Shown piece by piece: positions 34,146-44,016 of a stretch of 58,694 nt of DNA. Origin of the DNA: Saprospiraceae bacterium (lineage in GTDB: Bacteria > Bacteroidota > Bacteroidia > Chitinophagales > Saprospiraceae); assembly GCA_021739645.1 (NCBI GenBank), contig JAIPBL010000034.1:1-58694 (forward strand), in the 5' to 3' direction. The translations under genes and the position numbers were made by a program. A model generated the notes under the pieces. It did not search any database. It was given only the letters and a program-made list of their open reading frames with translations, and was not told the origin of the DNA. Each line of letters begins with the position of its first letter. Position 1 is the stretch's first letter.

Positions 34146-36515
34146 TCAAAAACTATAGTCCATCCGCAGCGCCACATTCCTCGTCGCTTCTATTTTGCCA
34201 GGCCGGGCAGAGTACTCCCGGTTGGTCAGGTTGCCGCAGATGAGGGCGATTTTGAGTTTTTCCGAAGGAAAATAAGCCACACGAGCACCGAGAATCAGGT
34301 CGCCGTGGTCGTTTTCTTCACGGAATTGCCTCAGACCAGGAACAACAAAAGGTGCTTCAAAAATGGCATCAATATTTTCCATGAAGCTGTTATAGATGGC
34401 ACTGACACCAAGGTTAAATTGCCCAATTTTGGTTTCTATATCGACCTTGGCAGTGTGCTTATAGCGGTATTTTAGAATATTCTGACATGACCCTCCATTG
34501 GAGCAAATAGAGGAGTTGACGGCGTTTCGGTAGGCATCGGTTTGTTTGAATGCTGACGAGCCATATTTTATCGAATCCAAGGAGGCCCATTGCTGAAACT
34601 TGGGGTCAATAAAAGTGTAGCCAGCCAGTACTGTTGTCTCAAATCCGAACAAATTGCCTTTTCCAGTAACGCTAACCTCCAATCCCTTTATCCTTGTATC
34701 CCCAACATTCTGCGATTGGAATGCAGTTTTAAAACCCTGAAAAACTACATTAAACTCCATCATATCTTGATACTCACTGATGAACCCCGCCAAGTCCACA
34801 AAGCCGCTGAAACTCTCTACCTTAAATCCCTGCCGAAGACCAAGTTCGGCTGACCAGCCAGTTTCTGAATTCAAGTCGACATTTGGCAGGATTGGTGTGC
34901 CACCAAAAAGAGTGAAAATGAATTTTTCAGCGATGCTTGGGAAACGATAACCCTGCCCCCAAGATGCCCGCAGGAAGGTCGCTTGTCCAACCTCGTAGCT
35001 GGCACCAAAGCGAAACACTGGTTTTGATTCTTTGATTTCACCATTCGGCACAGTATCACGTTGCGCCACGTTTCCACCGATTTTATATTCTATGACTTCC
35101 GGCGTATTGATGACGTTTTGCTCATATCGGAAGCCACCAGAAAGGTTCAGTCGGTCGAACAGTTTTTGGTCAAGTTGCAGGTAGCCTGCGAGGTTCCGAC
35201 TGGTAAAAGTGGTATCTCCGTAGAGTGGTGCCCTGACTGCCGTACCGATGTAAACGCCGCCAGCCGTCAGTATCAGGCCCACCCGGTCCATTTTTCGCTG
35301 AAACTGGTACTCGCCGTATTTCACCTCGGAACGGTTCGACTGGTCGGCTTCGGAAGTTCCTGTCTTGTTTTTTACACTATAAAAACGCCCCATCAGCTTG
35401 TGGCGGTTGTTGCCAGGGTCATAATAGGTCACGTAGGGGTCAATGTTAAAGCGGAGGTTGTTGCCTTCCGAAACGGCAGCGCCCGGTCTGAGAACCAAGC
35501 TGTCTGCCCCACCCCAAAAGAAGAACGAGGCATTTTTGTTCTTGTTGAAATTGGTGTTCAGCCCTACCGAAAGCCGGTCAGTGACTCGGTAGCGAGTACC
35601 GATGTTGATGCGGCCACGACGGGACCAGGTGCTGTCGTTGATGCTCTCCTGGCGGATGTAGTAGCCACCCGTCACGAGGTCCAGCTTCCCGAATTTTTGT
35701 TTGTGGGAAAAGCTGCCGCCCGCCGAGTAGCGTGGGGTGTCCCACCATTTGGCGGCTTTGTTTTTCGGAGCGCCGTAGGAGGTGACAAACGGAGAGATTT
35801 TCGTTTCCGGTTTTGCTTTGGCGTAGGCCGTGCGCACGTTCACGATACCGTTCAAGGCCGAAGAACCGTACATTGCGGAGGCAGCCCCCTTCACCACTTC
35901 TATTTGCTCGATGTTCTCTAACGGCACATCCTCCCACTGCGGGTAGCCAGCATCGGCTTGCAGAATTGGCATATCGTCCACCAGCAGCAGCACCCGGCTG
36001 CCAGCCCCATAGCTAAACCCAGACCCACCCCGGATATTGGCCTGGTCGCCGACGAGGTTCACGCCCGGCACTTTGTCGAGCAGGCCACTTAGGCTGGTCT
36101 GGTTGGTGTTTTCCAGCAGGGTGGGTTTCAGCACGTCAATGGAAACGGTCACTTCACCCAGTGCCCGTTCGTGCTTGCCGCTGGTGACGGTCGCCGTGCT
36201 GAGGATATTATCGTTTTCTGCCAAAGAAATATCGAGTTGGCGGATTTCGCCAGGCTTGAGGGTGAGGTTTTGCTGCACCGTTTCCAGGCCAACGAAGCTG
36301 AAAACCACCTCATAATCGCCCGGCGGCAGCAGTAGTTTATAATGTCCATTGAAATCAGTGATAGTTCCTTCGTTTCCTGCCTGCACGGTGGCGTTGATGA
36401 GCGGCGAGTTATTTGATTTTTCTATCAAAATGCCCGTGAGCGTTGCATTCTGGGCATTCAGCACCAGTGTCAAAACAGCTAAAACAAATGTGAGGGTAAA
36501 TTTGATTTTGTTCAT
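34146..36515 (-). CDS. TonB-dependent outer-membrane receptor
   Basis: A signal peptide (MNKIKFTLTFVLAVLTLVLNAQ) is followed by a carboxypeptidase-regulatory-like domain (about 23-105, GTITDFNGHYKLLLPPGDYE). A TonB plug domain comes next (about 115-230, SGLLDKVPGVNLVGDQANIR, VEVVKGAASAMYGSSALNGI-like), then a beta-barrel ending in ALRMDYSF. Barrel receptors of this type import siderophores, cobalamin or other large substrates; the substrate is not evident. I chose the ATG at 36515 (789 residues), because the frame continues open upstream to 36848 without signal-peptide logic. Confidence 0.92.
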   Translation of the reverse strand: MNKIKFTLTFVLAVLTLVLNAQNATLTGILIEKSNNSPLINATVQAGNEGTITDFNGHYKLLLPPGDYEVVFSFVGLETVQQNLTLKPGEIRQLDISLAENDNILSTATVTSGKHERALGEVTVSIDVLKPTLLENTNQTSLSGLLDKVPGVNLVGDQANIRGGSGFSYGAGSRVLLLVDDMPILQADAGYPQWEDVPLENIEQIEVVKGAASAMYGSSALNGIVNVRTAYAKAKPETKISPFVTSYGAPKNKAAKWWDTPRYSAGGSFSHKQKFGKLDLVTGGYYIRQESINDSTWSRRGRINIGTRYRVTDRLSVGLNTNFNKNKNASFFFWGGADSLVLRPGAAVSEGNNLRFNIDPYVTYYDPGNNRHKLMGRFYSVKNKTGTSEADQSNRSEVKYGEYQFQRKMDRVGLILTAGGVYIGTAVRAPLYGDTTFTSRNLAGYLQLDQKLFDRLNLSGGFRYEQNVINTPEVIEYKIGGNVAQRDTVPNGEIKESKPVFRFGASYEVGQATFLRASWGQGYRFPSIAEKFIFTLFGGTPILPNVDLNSETGWSAELGLRQGFKVESFSGFVDLAGFISEYQDMMEFNVVFQGFKTAFQSQNVGDTRIKGLEVSVTGKGNLFGFETTVLAGYTFIDPKFQQWASLDSIKYGSSAFKQTDAYRNAVNSSICSNGGSCQNILKYRYKHTAKVDIETKIGQFNLGVSAIYNSFMENIDAIFEAPFVVPGLRQFREENDHGDLILGARVAYFPSEKLKIALICGNLTNREYSARPGKIEATRNVALRMDYSF

Positions 36516-36913
36516 AAATATGGTGGTTGTTGAAATTGAAATTGGGTGAATGAGGTATTGGTGTATTTGGGTTTGACAAATAAAAAAGCAAAGCAAGTTT
36601 AGGCAATTCTGCCAATTATCGCTCTTGGAGATGTTCTCCGAGCACGTTGGGAAGCCAGCGGCGGAAATTGACGCTAGGTTAGAGTGGGTAAAATGCGCCA
36701 TTCCATATCTCAGAAAATGCCGCCAGTGTGGGTTGGCGCAAAAATAGGACTTGTCCCTTGAAAACCAACGATTCAAAATAAACTTGGTCAAACCGCCAAT
36801 TTTTCGGGGAAGTTTTAGAGTTTTGTCTTTGGAAATGGATGCCTGCAAGAACCATTTCCATCAGATTTCCTGACTTTCTTGCTCATTTTATCAACCATAA
36901 ATAAATTACCCGT
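36516..36913. other. Divergent spacer between the receptor and a type IX secreted protein
   Basis: About 400 bp. The minus frame stays open through most of it but encodes no convincing protein. The segment 36600-36740 has several G/C-rich complementary bits (for example GCCGCCAGTGTGGG opposite CCAGCGGCGG) that might fold as a leader RNA. I could not match it to a known riboswitch. Confidence 0.4.
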
Positions 36914-37717
36914 ATGACTAAATTACTACTTGCCTTTTGCCTTTGCGTTTGCGCAAATCTTCTTGCCGCTCAGACTTGTATGCCCGATTTGAACTACGCC
37001 GACTCCACAGCTGGAGTCTATCCTAAACCCTACGATGCAGTGGAAAGCCCAGAAGGTGGCATAACAGAATGTGCAGTAATCGGCCAAAGCTTTGAATTTA
37101 CTTTGACAATCGTAGTAAACGACTCATTAACCTATCAGGGAAATACCGTTGCTTTAGATTCAATCGTCGTAAATGCTGTAGATAGCTTGCCCACCGGAAT
37201 CAATTACGCTTGTGTGCCCGCAAATTGCCATTTCAAAAAAAATACAATTGGCTGTGCCAAAATATTCGGTATACCGACTGCAAGTAATGCACCGGGCGAT
37301 TACAACCTTAAAATTAAAGGAGGCGCATATATTAGTGGTTTGTTAGTTGAGTTTCCAATCAATTTTCCAGACCCGGGACTTGCCCCCGGCAAGTACACCA
37401 TCCACCTGAACGCCAATGCAAGCGACCCTTGTGCAGCAACTGCTACAAACGATTTGAAAGGCCTGGTAAGTGTCACTACCCTACCCAATCCGACAGCGGG
37501 AATCACTCAAATTAAAATAAATTCCAAATTAACTGGTCAGTTCCAAATGCGAGTGGTAGATTTGCTCGGCAAGCGAATCGAGCAGCGCCAAGTGAGTATT
37601 TTTGCTGGCGAAAATCAGCTAGAATTTGACGCCAGTCACTTGGCAAACGGCCTCTACTTATTTCAGTTACAAAACGAAAAAGGCTTTGTAACCCAGAAAT
37701 TTGCCGTTCAGCATTAG
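36914..37717 (+). CDS. Small secreted protein with type IX sorting domain
   Basis: The signal peptide (about 1-19, ending LLAAQ) precedes a cysteine-containing beta domain of about 160 residues that I do not recognise (CMPDLNYADSTAGVYPKPYD at its start). The C-terminal 75 residues have the type A T9SS sorting pattern: ITQIKINSKLTGQFQMRVVD, then GLYLFQLQNEKGFVTQKFAV. It should be exported and attached or released by the type IX system. A terminator lies 93 bp downstream. Confidence 0.8.
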   Translation: MTKLLLAFCLCVCANLLAAQTCMPDLNYADSTAGVYPKPYDAVESPEGGITECAVIGQSFEFTLTIVVNDSLTYQGNTVALDSIVVNAVDSLPTGINYACVPANCHFKKNTIGCAKIFGIPTASNAPGDYNLKIKGGAYISGLLVEFPINFPDPGLAPGKYTIHLNANASDPCAATATNDLKGLVSVTTLPNPTAGITQIKINSKLTGQFQMRVVDLLGKRIEQRQVSIFAGENQLEFDASHLANGLYLFQLQNEKGFVTQKFAVQH

Positions 37718-37810
37718 GCGCTTTTTGATGATAATCAAGCTTCTTCCAAGCGTTTTTTGCACCAGCATTAGACTTTTTTTTTGTCTATACAAAACTATGT
37801 ACAAACATTG

Positions 37811-37832
37811 ACGCCCCGAAAGGGGCGTTTTT
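37811..37832 (+). terminator. Intrinsic terminator
   Basis: ACGCCCC, a GAAA tetraloop, GGGGCGT, then TTTT. It is a compact, strong structure after the small secreted protein. Confidence 0.85.
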
Positions 37833-38007
37833 GTTGGTATTGACAATGTGTTTTGGCGCCAATCCCAAGCAAGCCTGCCACTAACTGCTTTTACAATTGT
37901 CATTTGACTGTTTTTTTAACACTTGGTCCATTCCAAATGAAATTTGACGACAAACCCTTCGTTTTCAAGTCCTGTAAATTCAACGATTTGAAAAAACGGT
38001 TGTTGAC

Positions 38008-38041
38008 TTGCAAGTTTCATCAGTATGGAGTGATACTTTTG
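38008..38041 (+). promoter_or_regulatory. Candidate promoter of the S8 protease gene
   Basis: TTG at 38008-38010 and TACTTTTG at 38034-38041 (-7 consensus TAnnTTTG) are separated by 23 bp. The inferred start of transcription would be about 30 bp upstream of the ATG at 38078. Confidence 0.5.
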
Positions 38042-38077
38042 CAAAATTTTTTTTCAATAAAATTCAATCAATAAAAA

Positions 38078-39748
38078 ATGAAGATTAAATCCTTGATGCT
38101 GGCCATCGCTTTTGTTTTACCCTTTGTCGGCATGGCCCAGCTATCTGCACCGCCAGAAAACTGGCAGCACCTCGATAAAATGAAGGACGGCTACTTTGGC
38201 GTTAGTGCCAACAAGATGTACAGCGACGTTCTTTCAGGTAAAAAATCCGAAACTGTCGTTGTGGCGGTGATTGACGGTGGCGTGGACTGGGAGCACGAAG
38301 ACTTGAAAGATGTGATGTGGACCAACCCCGGCGAAATCCCCGGCAACAATATCGACGACGACAACAATGGCTACGTGGACGATGTGCACGGCTGGAACTT
38401 CATTGGTGGCAAAAACGGCAATGTGAACCAGGACCAGTTGGAAATCACCCGGGTGGTGGCTGCCTACCAAAAGCGCTTCAAGAACGTGGATGCTTCCAAG
38501 CTTTCTGGAAAAGAGAAAAAAGAATACGACCGCTACAAGGAATTAGAAGAAACCGTAGCTTCAACGCAAGCAGAAGCAGCTGCTAGTTTGAGCCTTTATC
38601 GTGGCATTCTAGAGTCAATCGTTGCTTTGGAAAAGCAGATTGGAAAGTCGGAAGTGACGTTTGAAGACATCGAAAACTTCAAGTCTGATGACCCAAAACT
38701 CAGCCGTGCGGCGCAAGTGATGAAAGGGATGCTGGCGGAAGGTGCCACCTCTCAGGAAATCAAAGACCAGATTCAAGGTGGTGTGGATTACTTTTCCAGC
38801 CAAGCAGAATTCCAGTACGATGTGGATTTCGATGCCCGCAGCGTGGTGGGTGACAACTATGCCAACAGCTACGAGCGCTACTACGGCAACAACGATGTAA
38901 AAGGCCCAGATGCCAGCCACGGAACACACGTTTCGGGAATCATTGCCGCCAGCCGTGGCAACGGAGTGGGTATGGACGGCATAGCCAATAACGTGAAAAT
39001 CATGGCCATCAGGTGCGTACCTGACGGCGATGAGCGGGACAAGGACGTGGCAAATTCTATCATTTACGCCGTGGACAATGGCGCCACTGTCATTAACATG
39101 AGCTTCGGCAAGGGTTATTCTTGGGACAAAGAAGTGGTGGACAAAGCCGTGAAATATGCCATGAAGCACGATGTGCTGCTCGTACACGCTGCCGGCAATT
39201 CTCACCAAGACAATGACAATACCGACAATTTCCCGAACGATAAATTTGAAAAACGTGGCCTGTTTGCACCCAAAAAAGCCAAAAATTGGATAGAAGTAGG
39301 TGCCCTTAGCTGGAAGAACGGCGAGGACATGGCTGCCACTTTTTCTAACTACGGGAAGGAGAATGTGGACCTTTTCGCCCCTGGCGTAGATATATACTCT
39401 ACGACTCCAGAAGGCAATTACGCTCGTTTCAATGGTACTAGTATGGCATCGCCAGTAGTGGCTGGTGTGGCTGCGGCCATCCGATCTTACTACCCCAACT
39501 TGTCGGCGGTTCAGGTAAAAGACCTGCTGATGTCCACCACCACCATGAACGCTAACGCCAAAGTGAAGGTGCCAGGCGATGACGAGAACATCGTTCCATT
39601 CACCGACTTGTGTGTAACTGGAGGAGCGGTTAACGGTTTTGAAGCTGCCAAAAAAGCCGAAAAGGTGAAAGGCAAGCGTAAAAAGAAATTCCGCAATCGG
39701 GCTGCCGATGCCGCAAGTGGCAAATCGGTTGCCAAGCCAAGGGCTTAA
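38078..39748 (+). CDS. Subtilisin-like S8 serine protease with a long insertion
   Basis: An exported peptidase with a signal peptide (about 1-20, ending VGMAQ). The catalytic triad motifs are Asp in VVAVIDGGVDWEHEDL (about residue 68), His in DASHGTHVSGIIAASRG (about 287) and Ser in NGTSMASPVVAGVAAAI (about 455). Between Asp and His lies an insertion of roughly 150 residues with a coiled-coil-like helical part (KLSGKEKKEYDRYKELEETV and SLYRGILESIVALEKQIG). The C-terminus is short, basic and low-complexity (KGKRKKKFRNRAADAASGK) instead of a T9SS sorting domain. It is probably a periplasmic or surface protease. Confidence 0.93.
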   Translation: MKIKSLMLAIAFVLPFVGMAQLSAPPENWQHLDKMKDGYFGVSANKMYSDVLSGKKSETVVVAVIDGGVDWEHEDLKDVMWTNPGEIPGNNIDDDNNGYVDDVHGWNFIGGKNGNVNQDQLEITRVVAAYQKRFKNVDASKLSGKEKKEYDRYKELEETVASTQAEAAASLSLYRGILESIVALEKQIGKSEVTFEDIENFKSDDPKLSRAAQVMKGMLAEGATSQEIKDQIQGGVDYFSSQAEFQYDVDFDARSVVGDNYANSYERYYGNNDVKGPDASHGTHVSGIIAASRGNGVGMDGIANNVKIMAIRCVPDGDERDKDVANSIIYAVDNGATVINMSFGKGYSWDKEVVDKAVKYAMKHDVLLVHAAGNSHQDNDNTDNFPNDKFEKRGLFAPKKAKNWIEVGALSWKNGEDMAATFSNYGKENVDLFAPGVDIYSTTPEGNYARFNGTSMASPVVAGVAAAIRSYYPNLSAVQVKDLLMSTTTMNANAKVKVPGDDENIVPFTDLCVTGGAVNGFEAAKKAEKVKGKRKKKFRNRAADAASGKSVAKPRA

Positions 39749-39785
39749 TTCAGGCCTGAGTGGTTTTTAGATTTGAATTAAATGC

Positions 39786-39820
39786 AGAAGCCCTGCCGAC
39801 AGCAAGTTGGCAGGGCTTCT
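39786..39820. terminator. Bidirectional terminator between converging genes
   Basis: AGAAGCCCTGCC and GGCAGGGCTTCT form a 12-bp stem with an 11-nt loop. The T- and A-rich flanks serve both the S8 protease gene (plus) and the pirin gene (minus). Confidence 0.75.
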
Positions 39821-39835
39821 TCGTTTGGCATTGGA

Positions 39836-40717
39836 CTAATCTTCCAGCACCCCAAATTTTCCAGCATTCAAATCCTCGAAAGCCTGCATAATCTCTTGCC
39901 GGGTATTCATCAAAAAAGGCCCATAAGGTACCAAATTCTCATTGATAGGCTCGCCACTTAGAAGTAGGAATATGCCCCCTGAATCGGTCTCAACCTTCAA
40001 ATCCGTTCCATCATTTTGGAATACCACAAAATGGTCAGTCGCCACATCTTCTGTCTCGTTGATTCGCAAACTACCTTCCACAACGAGGATCCCCGTATTG
40101 AAGTTCTCAGGTAAGGAAATGTCCAAAGACGCCCCTGGCTTCAACCGCCCAACATAGGCATGTATGGGGGTAAACGTAGTGGCAGGGCCTTTAACGCCAT
40201 TGTATTCGCCAGCAATGACTTCTAATACACCGCCATCGTTCGGCAGTTGGTACTTGCCCATTTGCGAATTTTCGATAGCTTGGTATTTGGGTGGGGTCAT
40301 TTTGTCTTTAGCAGGCAGGTTCACCCACAGTTGAATCATCTGGAAGGGACCGCCTTTTTTGCTGTATTCCTCCTCGTGGTACTCTTTGTGAAGGATTCCA
40401 CTGCCAGCCGTCATCCATTGGACATCGCCCTCACCGATGATGCCGCTGTTCCCTGTGCTGTCGTGGTGAGCTACTTTGCCTTGAAAGGCTATTGTCACGG
40501 TCTCGAAACCTCGGTGCGGGTGGACGCCGACGCCACGAGGGGTGTCAGTTGGTGGGAAGTCTATTTTTGAGCCATAATCAAGGAGAAAAAATGGGCTCAT
40601 GCGCAGCATCCCCATTTCATAGCCGCTTGGGAAAAAGTTGTGTACCCGAAAGCCGTCGCCCACCATGTGTGGGGCGGGCGAGGCGAGTACTTGCTGGATG
40701 GATTTTGTATTGCTCAT
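39836..40717 (-). CDS. Pirin family protein
   Basis: This is a bicupin protein of 293 residues. The N-terminal cupin carries the metal-binding set in DTPRGVGVHPHRGFETVTIA and VQWMTAGSGILHKEYHEEEY (two His, His, Glu). FQMIQLWVNLPAKDKMTPPKY and the C-terminal LLSGEPINENLVPYGPFLMN are typical of pirins. Bacterial pirins include quercetinase-like enzymes and regulators of central metabolism; the substrate is unknown. Confidence 0.94.
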   Translation of the reverse strand: MSNTKSIQQVLASPAPHMVGDGFRVHNFFPSGYEMGMLRMSPFFLLDYGSKIDFPPTDTPRGVGVHPHRGFETVTIAFQGKVAHHDSTGNSGIIGEGDVQWMTAGSGILHKEYHEEEYSKKGGPFQMIQLWVNLPAKDKMTPPKYQAIENSQMGKYQLPNDGGVLEVIAGEYNGVKGPATTFTPIHAYVGRLKPGASLDISLPENFNTGILVVEGSLRINETEDVATDHFVVFQNDGTDLKVETDSGGIFLLLSGEPINENLVPYGPFLMNTRQEIMQAFEDLNAGKFGVLED

Positions 40718-40785
40718 AAAGTAATTTTAGATTTGGGGAGTAGAACAACTGGTGAGCGGAAAAAGTTAAAGCAGGACTTCATCAA

Positions 40786-41145
40786 TCATTTTGATCCTTT
40801 CCAAATGCCATCCACCAATTCCAACCAAGTAGCATCATAAGCGATGATGTGGAGGTGCTCCGCAAAGTAAAGATAGGGTTCTGCCTTACCCTGCCGTATT
40901 TCCACGAAATCTGGGAGGTGGTGTGAGTCCATCAAAAATGCCAACGATTTGTCCACGTAAACAGTCAAATATCGGCCTCTCACATCAACTTCCACATTGT
41001 AACGACGAGTGACACCCTTGCTTTCAAGCCAAGCCAAAAACTCCCTGTAAGGCGAACCCACGGGATAGGTTTCAAGCGGTTCAGGTTGGGAGATGAAATA
41101 ATCCTGACCATCATGCTGGAATTGGATTTCTTTTTTTTGTTGCAT
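40786..41145 (-). CDS. Hypothetical protein
   Basis: A 119-residue soluble protein with no recognised family. It is rich in aromatic residues (DGQDYFISQPEPLETYPVG, GRYLTVYVDKSLAFLMDSHH). It ends before the pirin gene and starts 8 bp downstream of the GH9 gene stop, so it may be co-transcribed with GH9. Confidence 0.65.
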   Translation of the reverse strand: MQQKKEIQFQHDGQDYFISQPEPLETYPVGSPYREFLAWLESKGVTRRYNVEVDVRGRYLTVYVDKSLAFLMDSHHLPDFVEIRQGKAEPYLYFAEHLHIIAYDATWLELVDGIWKGSK

Positions 41146-41153
41146 GATTTCTA

Positions 41154-43574
41154 CTATTTCACCATCAATTTTTCATGAAAAACCTGCTGCCCGTTTCGCC
41201 CCTCTAAAAAATAAACCCCAGATAACAGACCTTCCGTAACAACTATATGCTCCATATCCGAATCCGTTACTTCAACGGTCTGCTCATTTACTACCCTACC
41301 CTGCGCATCGTACAACCTAAATAGAATGGGCGAAGTGGCATATTGCGAAACAATATGAACATGCAATTCCCCGTCGGTTGGGTTCGGGTAAATTTCTATG
41401 GACAAGGACATTTCTATATTGACCAATTTAATGGCAGAATAAGTAAATCGTCCATCCAATTCCAATATTTTTAAACGATAATAGTTTGTGCCAATATTGG
41501 GTGAATGGTCAAGAAACTTGAAGCTTTCGGATTGGCCGTTTGCTTTACCAATAGCCACTGTACCGATTTTCGTAAAATACTGCCCGTCATTGCTGCGCTC
41601 AATATCCCAGCCGTATATATTATCCCAAGTTGCCACTGACCAAGTCAACAAAGCTTGTTTATATTGATAAACAGCAGCATTAAAACTGACCATTTCCACC
41701 GACAGGGGCATAGTTTCCGACGCAAATTTTGACAACAGTTTGATATATGCAGCTTGTGTATAAATAGCTGGCTCCGTCAGTTCCCATGAATTCTCCGGCC
41801 AACTGGTGTTCCAGTCTTTATAGGATTTTTGCACAGGCTGGTTTTGTGGCGGCGATATGACACAATTGCAGGCGGGGTCTGGAGCAAAATTTTTATTGAA
41901 TCCCCCCGTCATATATCCAGACGGTGGGCCGATTGGCGAGGTCTGCGCATTGTCGTAATCCGTTCCATCGCCAAACCAAGCATGGTACATTTCATCGCAA
42001 GAACCCTCTGCTCCATAATCGCCCATGTTCGTGAGCATGGCCTTGTTAATTGGGTTAGCCCCATGTAAAAAATGGATAAAACTCTCCGCAGCGTTTCTAT
42101 ATGCAGTAGCATTTGCAGGCGAAAGATTATACACCAGCATATTGTAAAATATCGTACCTGCATTGGCTTTCACCTGATTGCTGCCCCATACATAATCATC
42201 GTTCTTTAAATAGGCCCGATAAGCGTCTGTATTATTGTTCCAAGCTGTCAACAAATCAACATTATTGGTATTGACGGAGGTGATGCAGTTGTTTTTGATA
42301 TTATTCGCCACCGTATTAGTCGCATTGGACAGGCTCGCATAATACAACATCATGTCTTGAATAATGGGCTGAAATGGATACCAATATGTCCAGCTATAAG
42401 GCCTTATGCTTGTGTAATTATTGTCAAAATAACTGCGATAAGTCGTATTACCGGTAGCTGCAAAAAGCATGGCCGCAGCACCCGTCCTTGCTTCGTTTTG
42501 GGTATCGACATCCCACTCCGGATTTATGCTGCAAAAACCGGAATTATTGTAGCTGGAAGTGGCGGGATTTGCCACAATCCACGTCCAAGCCAACTCCGCT
42601 TTTTGGAGCAAAGTGGCAGCGTAGGCATTCATCGCCGGGTCGCCCAATGAACCATACACAACTGCCGCATGAGCAAACATGCTCGCCACCGCACGGGTCG
42701 CCGATGCTTGCGCTGGACCGTACAAACGCTGCGTGAGGTCGGCACTGGCCGGGCTTGCAGACTCGTAACAGGGTACTCCCACTTTCATTAGAACAGAACC
42801 GTCAGCAAGCTGCATTTTGAGCAGCCAGTCCAACTCCCATTTTAGTTCGTCCAGCATATCAGGAATGCCGTTTCCCGATTCAGGTATATTGTTGTTGTCG
42901 TCAAATACCATCGGATTTTCTTGGTAAGCAAACAACAAACTGTGAACTGGTGCCCAAGTAAAATTCACGTACTTATTGAAATCACCTGCATCGTGCCAGC
43001 CACCGGACAGGTCTTTTTCGGTTGACCCGTTGTTCGGTTGGCTCACGCTTCGGCAATTTAGGTCTTGCAGGGCATGGGTATGGCAGACCAAATCCTGCCA
43101 AGCACCCGCATTAGTAGCGGTTTTAGGCGTTCCGCAACGCTGGAGGTAGAACATGCGCAGCGACTGTTCCATCACATCGTTATAAGCATCGTCGTCAATG
43201 CTGAACTTGTAAGAACCGACATCATTGGTCGGGTCATAGACATAGTAATCGCTGGGCGTGGTGACGCTCGAAAAGTCGAACCACCACACTTTGTCGCCGG
43301 ACTGAGCATGGGTGGCGCCGCCGTTCCAAGCGGTGATGGCAGCGCTGAACACCGTCACATCGTCACTCCATCGCTTGATCTCATAGGTGCTGCCCGGCGC
43401 AAAACTTTCCGCCCCATTGAACCCCACCTGTGGGTCACTGATGATGCAGACTTTCTGCGCAGACGGGCGATAGCCGAATTGGTCAACATGAAGGTACGGA
43501 CTGATAGTGGCAGGGCCTGCGAAGCATTTGAGTGACAAAAGCAGCAAGCTGAACTGGAAGTAGTATTGTTTCAT
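41154..43574 (-). CDS. Secreted glycoside hydrolase family 9 protein with T9SS sorting domain
   Basis: A signal peptide (MKQYYFQFSLLLLSLKCFAG) precedes an N-terminal Ig-like CelD_N domain (about 22-105, VDQFGYRPSAQKVCIISDPQ). The GH9 (alpha/alpha)6 domain follows (about 125-560). It carries the catalytic-base motif GGWHDAGDFNKYVNF, LDELKWELDWLLKMQ, and the C-terminal acid region SWELTEPAIYTQAAYIKLLS. A fibronectin-like linker (TWSVATWDNIYGWDIERSND) and a T9SS sorting region (LSIEIYPNPTDGELHVHIVS, YFLEGRNGQQVFHEKLMVK) end the protein. GH9 enzymes are mostly endoglucanases. I chose the ATG at 43574 (806 residues) for the signal peptide. Confidence 0.92.
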   Translation of the reverse strand: MKQYYFQFSLLLLSLKCFAGPATISPYLHVDQFGYRPSAQKVCIISDPQVGFNGAESFAPGSTYEIKRWSDDVTVFSAAITAWNGGATHAQSGDKVWWFDFSSVTTPSDYYVYDPTNDVGSYKFSIDDDAYNDVMEQSLRMFYLQRCGTPKTATNAGAWQDLVCHTHALQDLNCRSVSQPNNGSTEKDLSGGWHDAGDFNKYVNFTWAPVHSLLFAYQENPMVFDDNNNIPESGNGIPDMLDELKWELDWLLKMQLADGSVLMKVGVPCYESASPASADLTQRLYGPAQASATRAVASMFAHAAVVYGSLGDPAMNAYAATLLQKAELAWTWIVANPATSSYNNSGFCSINPEWDVDTQNEARTGAAAMLFAATGNTTYRSYFDNNYTSIRPYSWTYWYPFQPIIQDMMLYYASLSNATNTVANNIKNNCITSVNTNNVDLLTAWNNNTDAYRAYLKNDDYVWGSNQVKANAGTIFYNMLVYNLSPANATAYRNAAESFIHFLHGANPINKAMLTNMGDYGAEGSCDEMYHAWFGDGTDYDNAQTSPIGPPSGYMTGGFNKNFAPDPACNCVISPPQNQPVQKSYKDWNTSWPENSWELTEPAIYTQAAYIKLLSKFASETMPLSVEMVSFNAAVYQYKQALLTWSVATWDNIYGWDIERSNDGQYFTKIGTVAIGKANGQSESFKFLDHSPNIGTNYYRLKILELDGRFTYSAIKLVNIEMSLSIEIYPNPTDGELHVHIVSQYATSPILFRLYDAQGRVVNEQTVEVTDSDMEHIVVTEGLLSGVYFLEGRNGQQVFHEKLMVK

Positions 43575-43644
43575 TTTGAAAGAATGGTTAATTTCCAAAT
43601 AAAATGTCCAAACTGTGTGGATTGTTCAGGCGTTTTAACTTTAT

Positions 43645-43829
43645 GGTTCTTTGACAAATTCCGTGGAAGCAAGAGCGTAGCTCTTCCCGATAGCAATCGG
43701 GACGTTTGTAGAAAAGTTTCTCCGAAATAGTTGTGAGATGCGTAGCTCCGGCCCGGAAAAAGCTGTGAAATCAATCGTGCTGGGGCTACGCCCTTTATTT
43801 TTCTATTCCACGGAATTTGTCAAAGAACC
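43645..43829. mobile_element. MITE-like element, long copy (185 bp)
   Basis: Terminal inverted repeats of about 24 bp begin GGTTCTTTGACAAATTCCG and end CGGAATTTGTCAAAGAACC. The interior holds the short palindrome TCCCGATAGCAATCGGGA (43685-43702) and the CGTAGCTCCGGCC 13-mer (43741-43753) also seen inside murC. It encodes no protein. Confidence 0.8.
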
Positions 43830-44016
43830 TTTTTTTTCAAAGGTGCTGGTGTCAGAAGTGAAAGGCAAGGCTGGGCTTGTAGTTGGTCGGTTTGGGTTTG
43901 TGAATGGGAGTTTGGAGTTTTTTTAACAAAAAAACCGCCCACTAAAGTAGCAGACGGTTTTGTTGGGTGATTCAATACTGGAAAACCATTTGAGTTCGAT
44001 AGCGTAGGGCCAAAGT

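Noticed and set aside
36600-36740. Possible thiamine or cobalamin riboswitch upstream of the TonB-dependent receptor
   Set aside because: CTGAGA and ACCC-like strings occur on the minus strand, but the conserved TPP core (CCTGAT, TAATACC, GCGnAGGGA) and the cobalamin B12-box are not present.
36516-36848. N-terminal extension of the TonB-dependent receptor
   Set aside because: The frame is open, but its translation has no domain and would bury a perfect signal peptide that starts at 36515.
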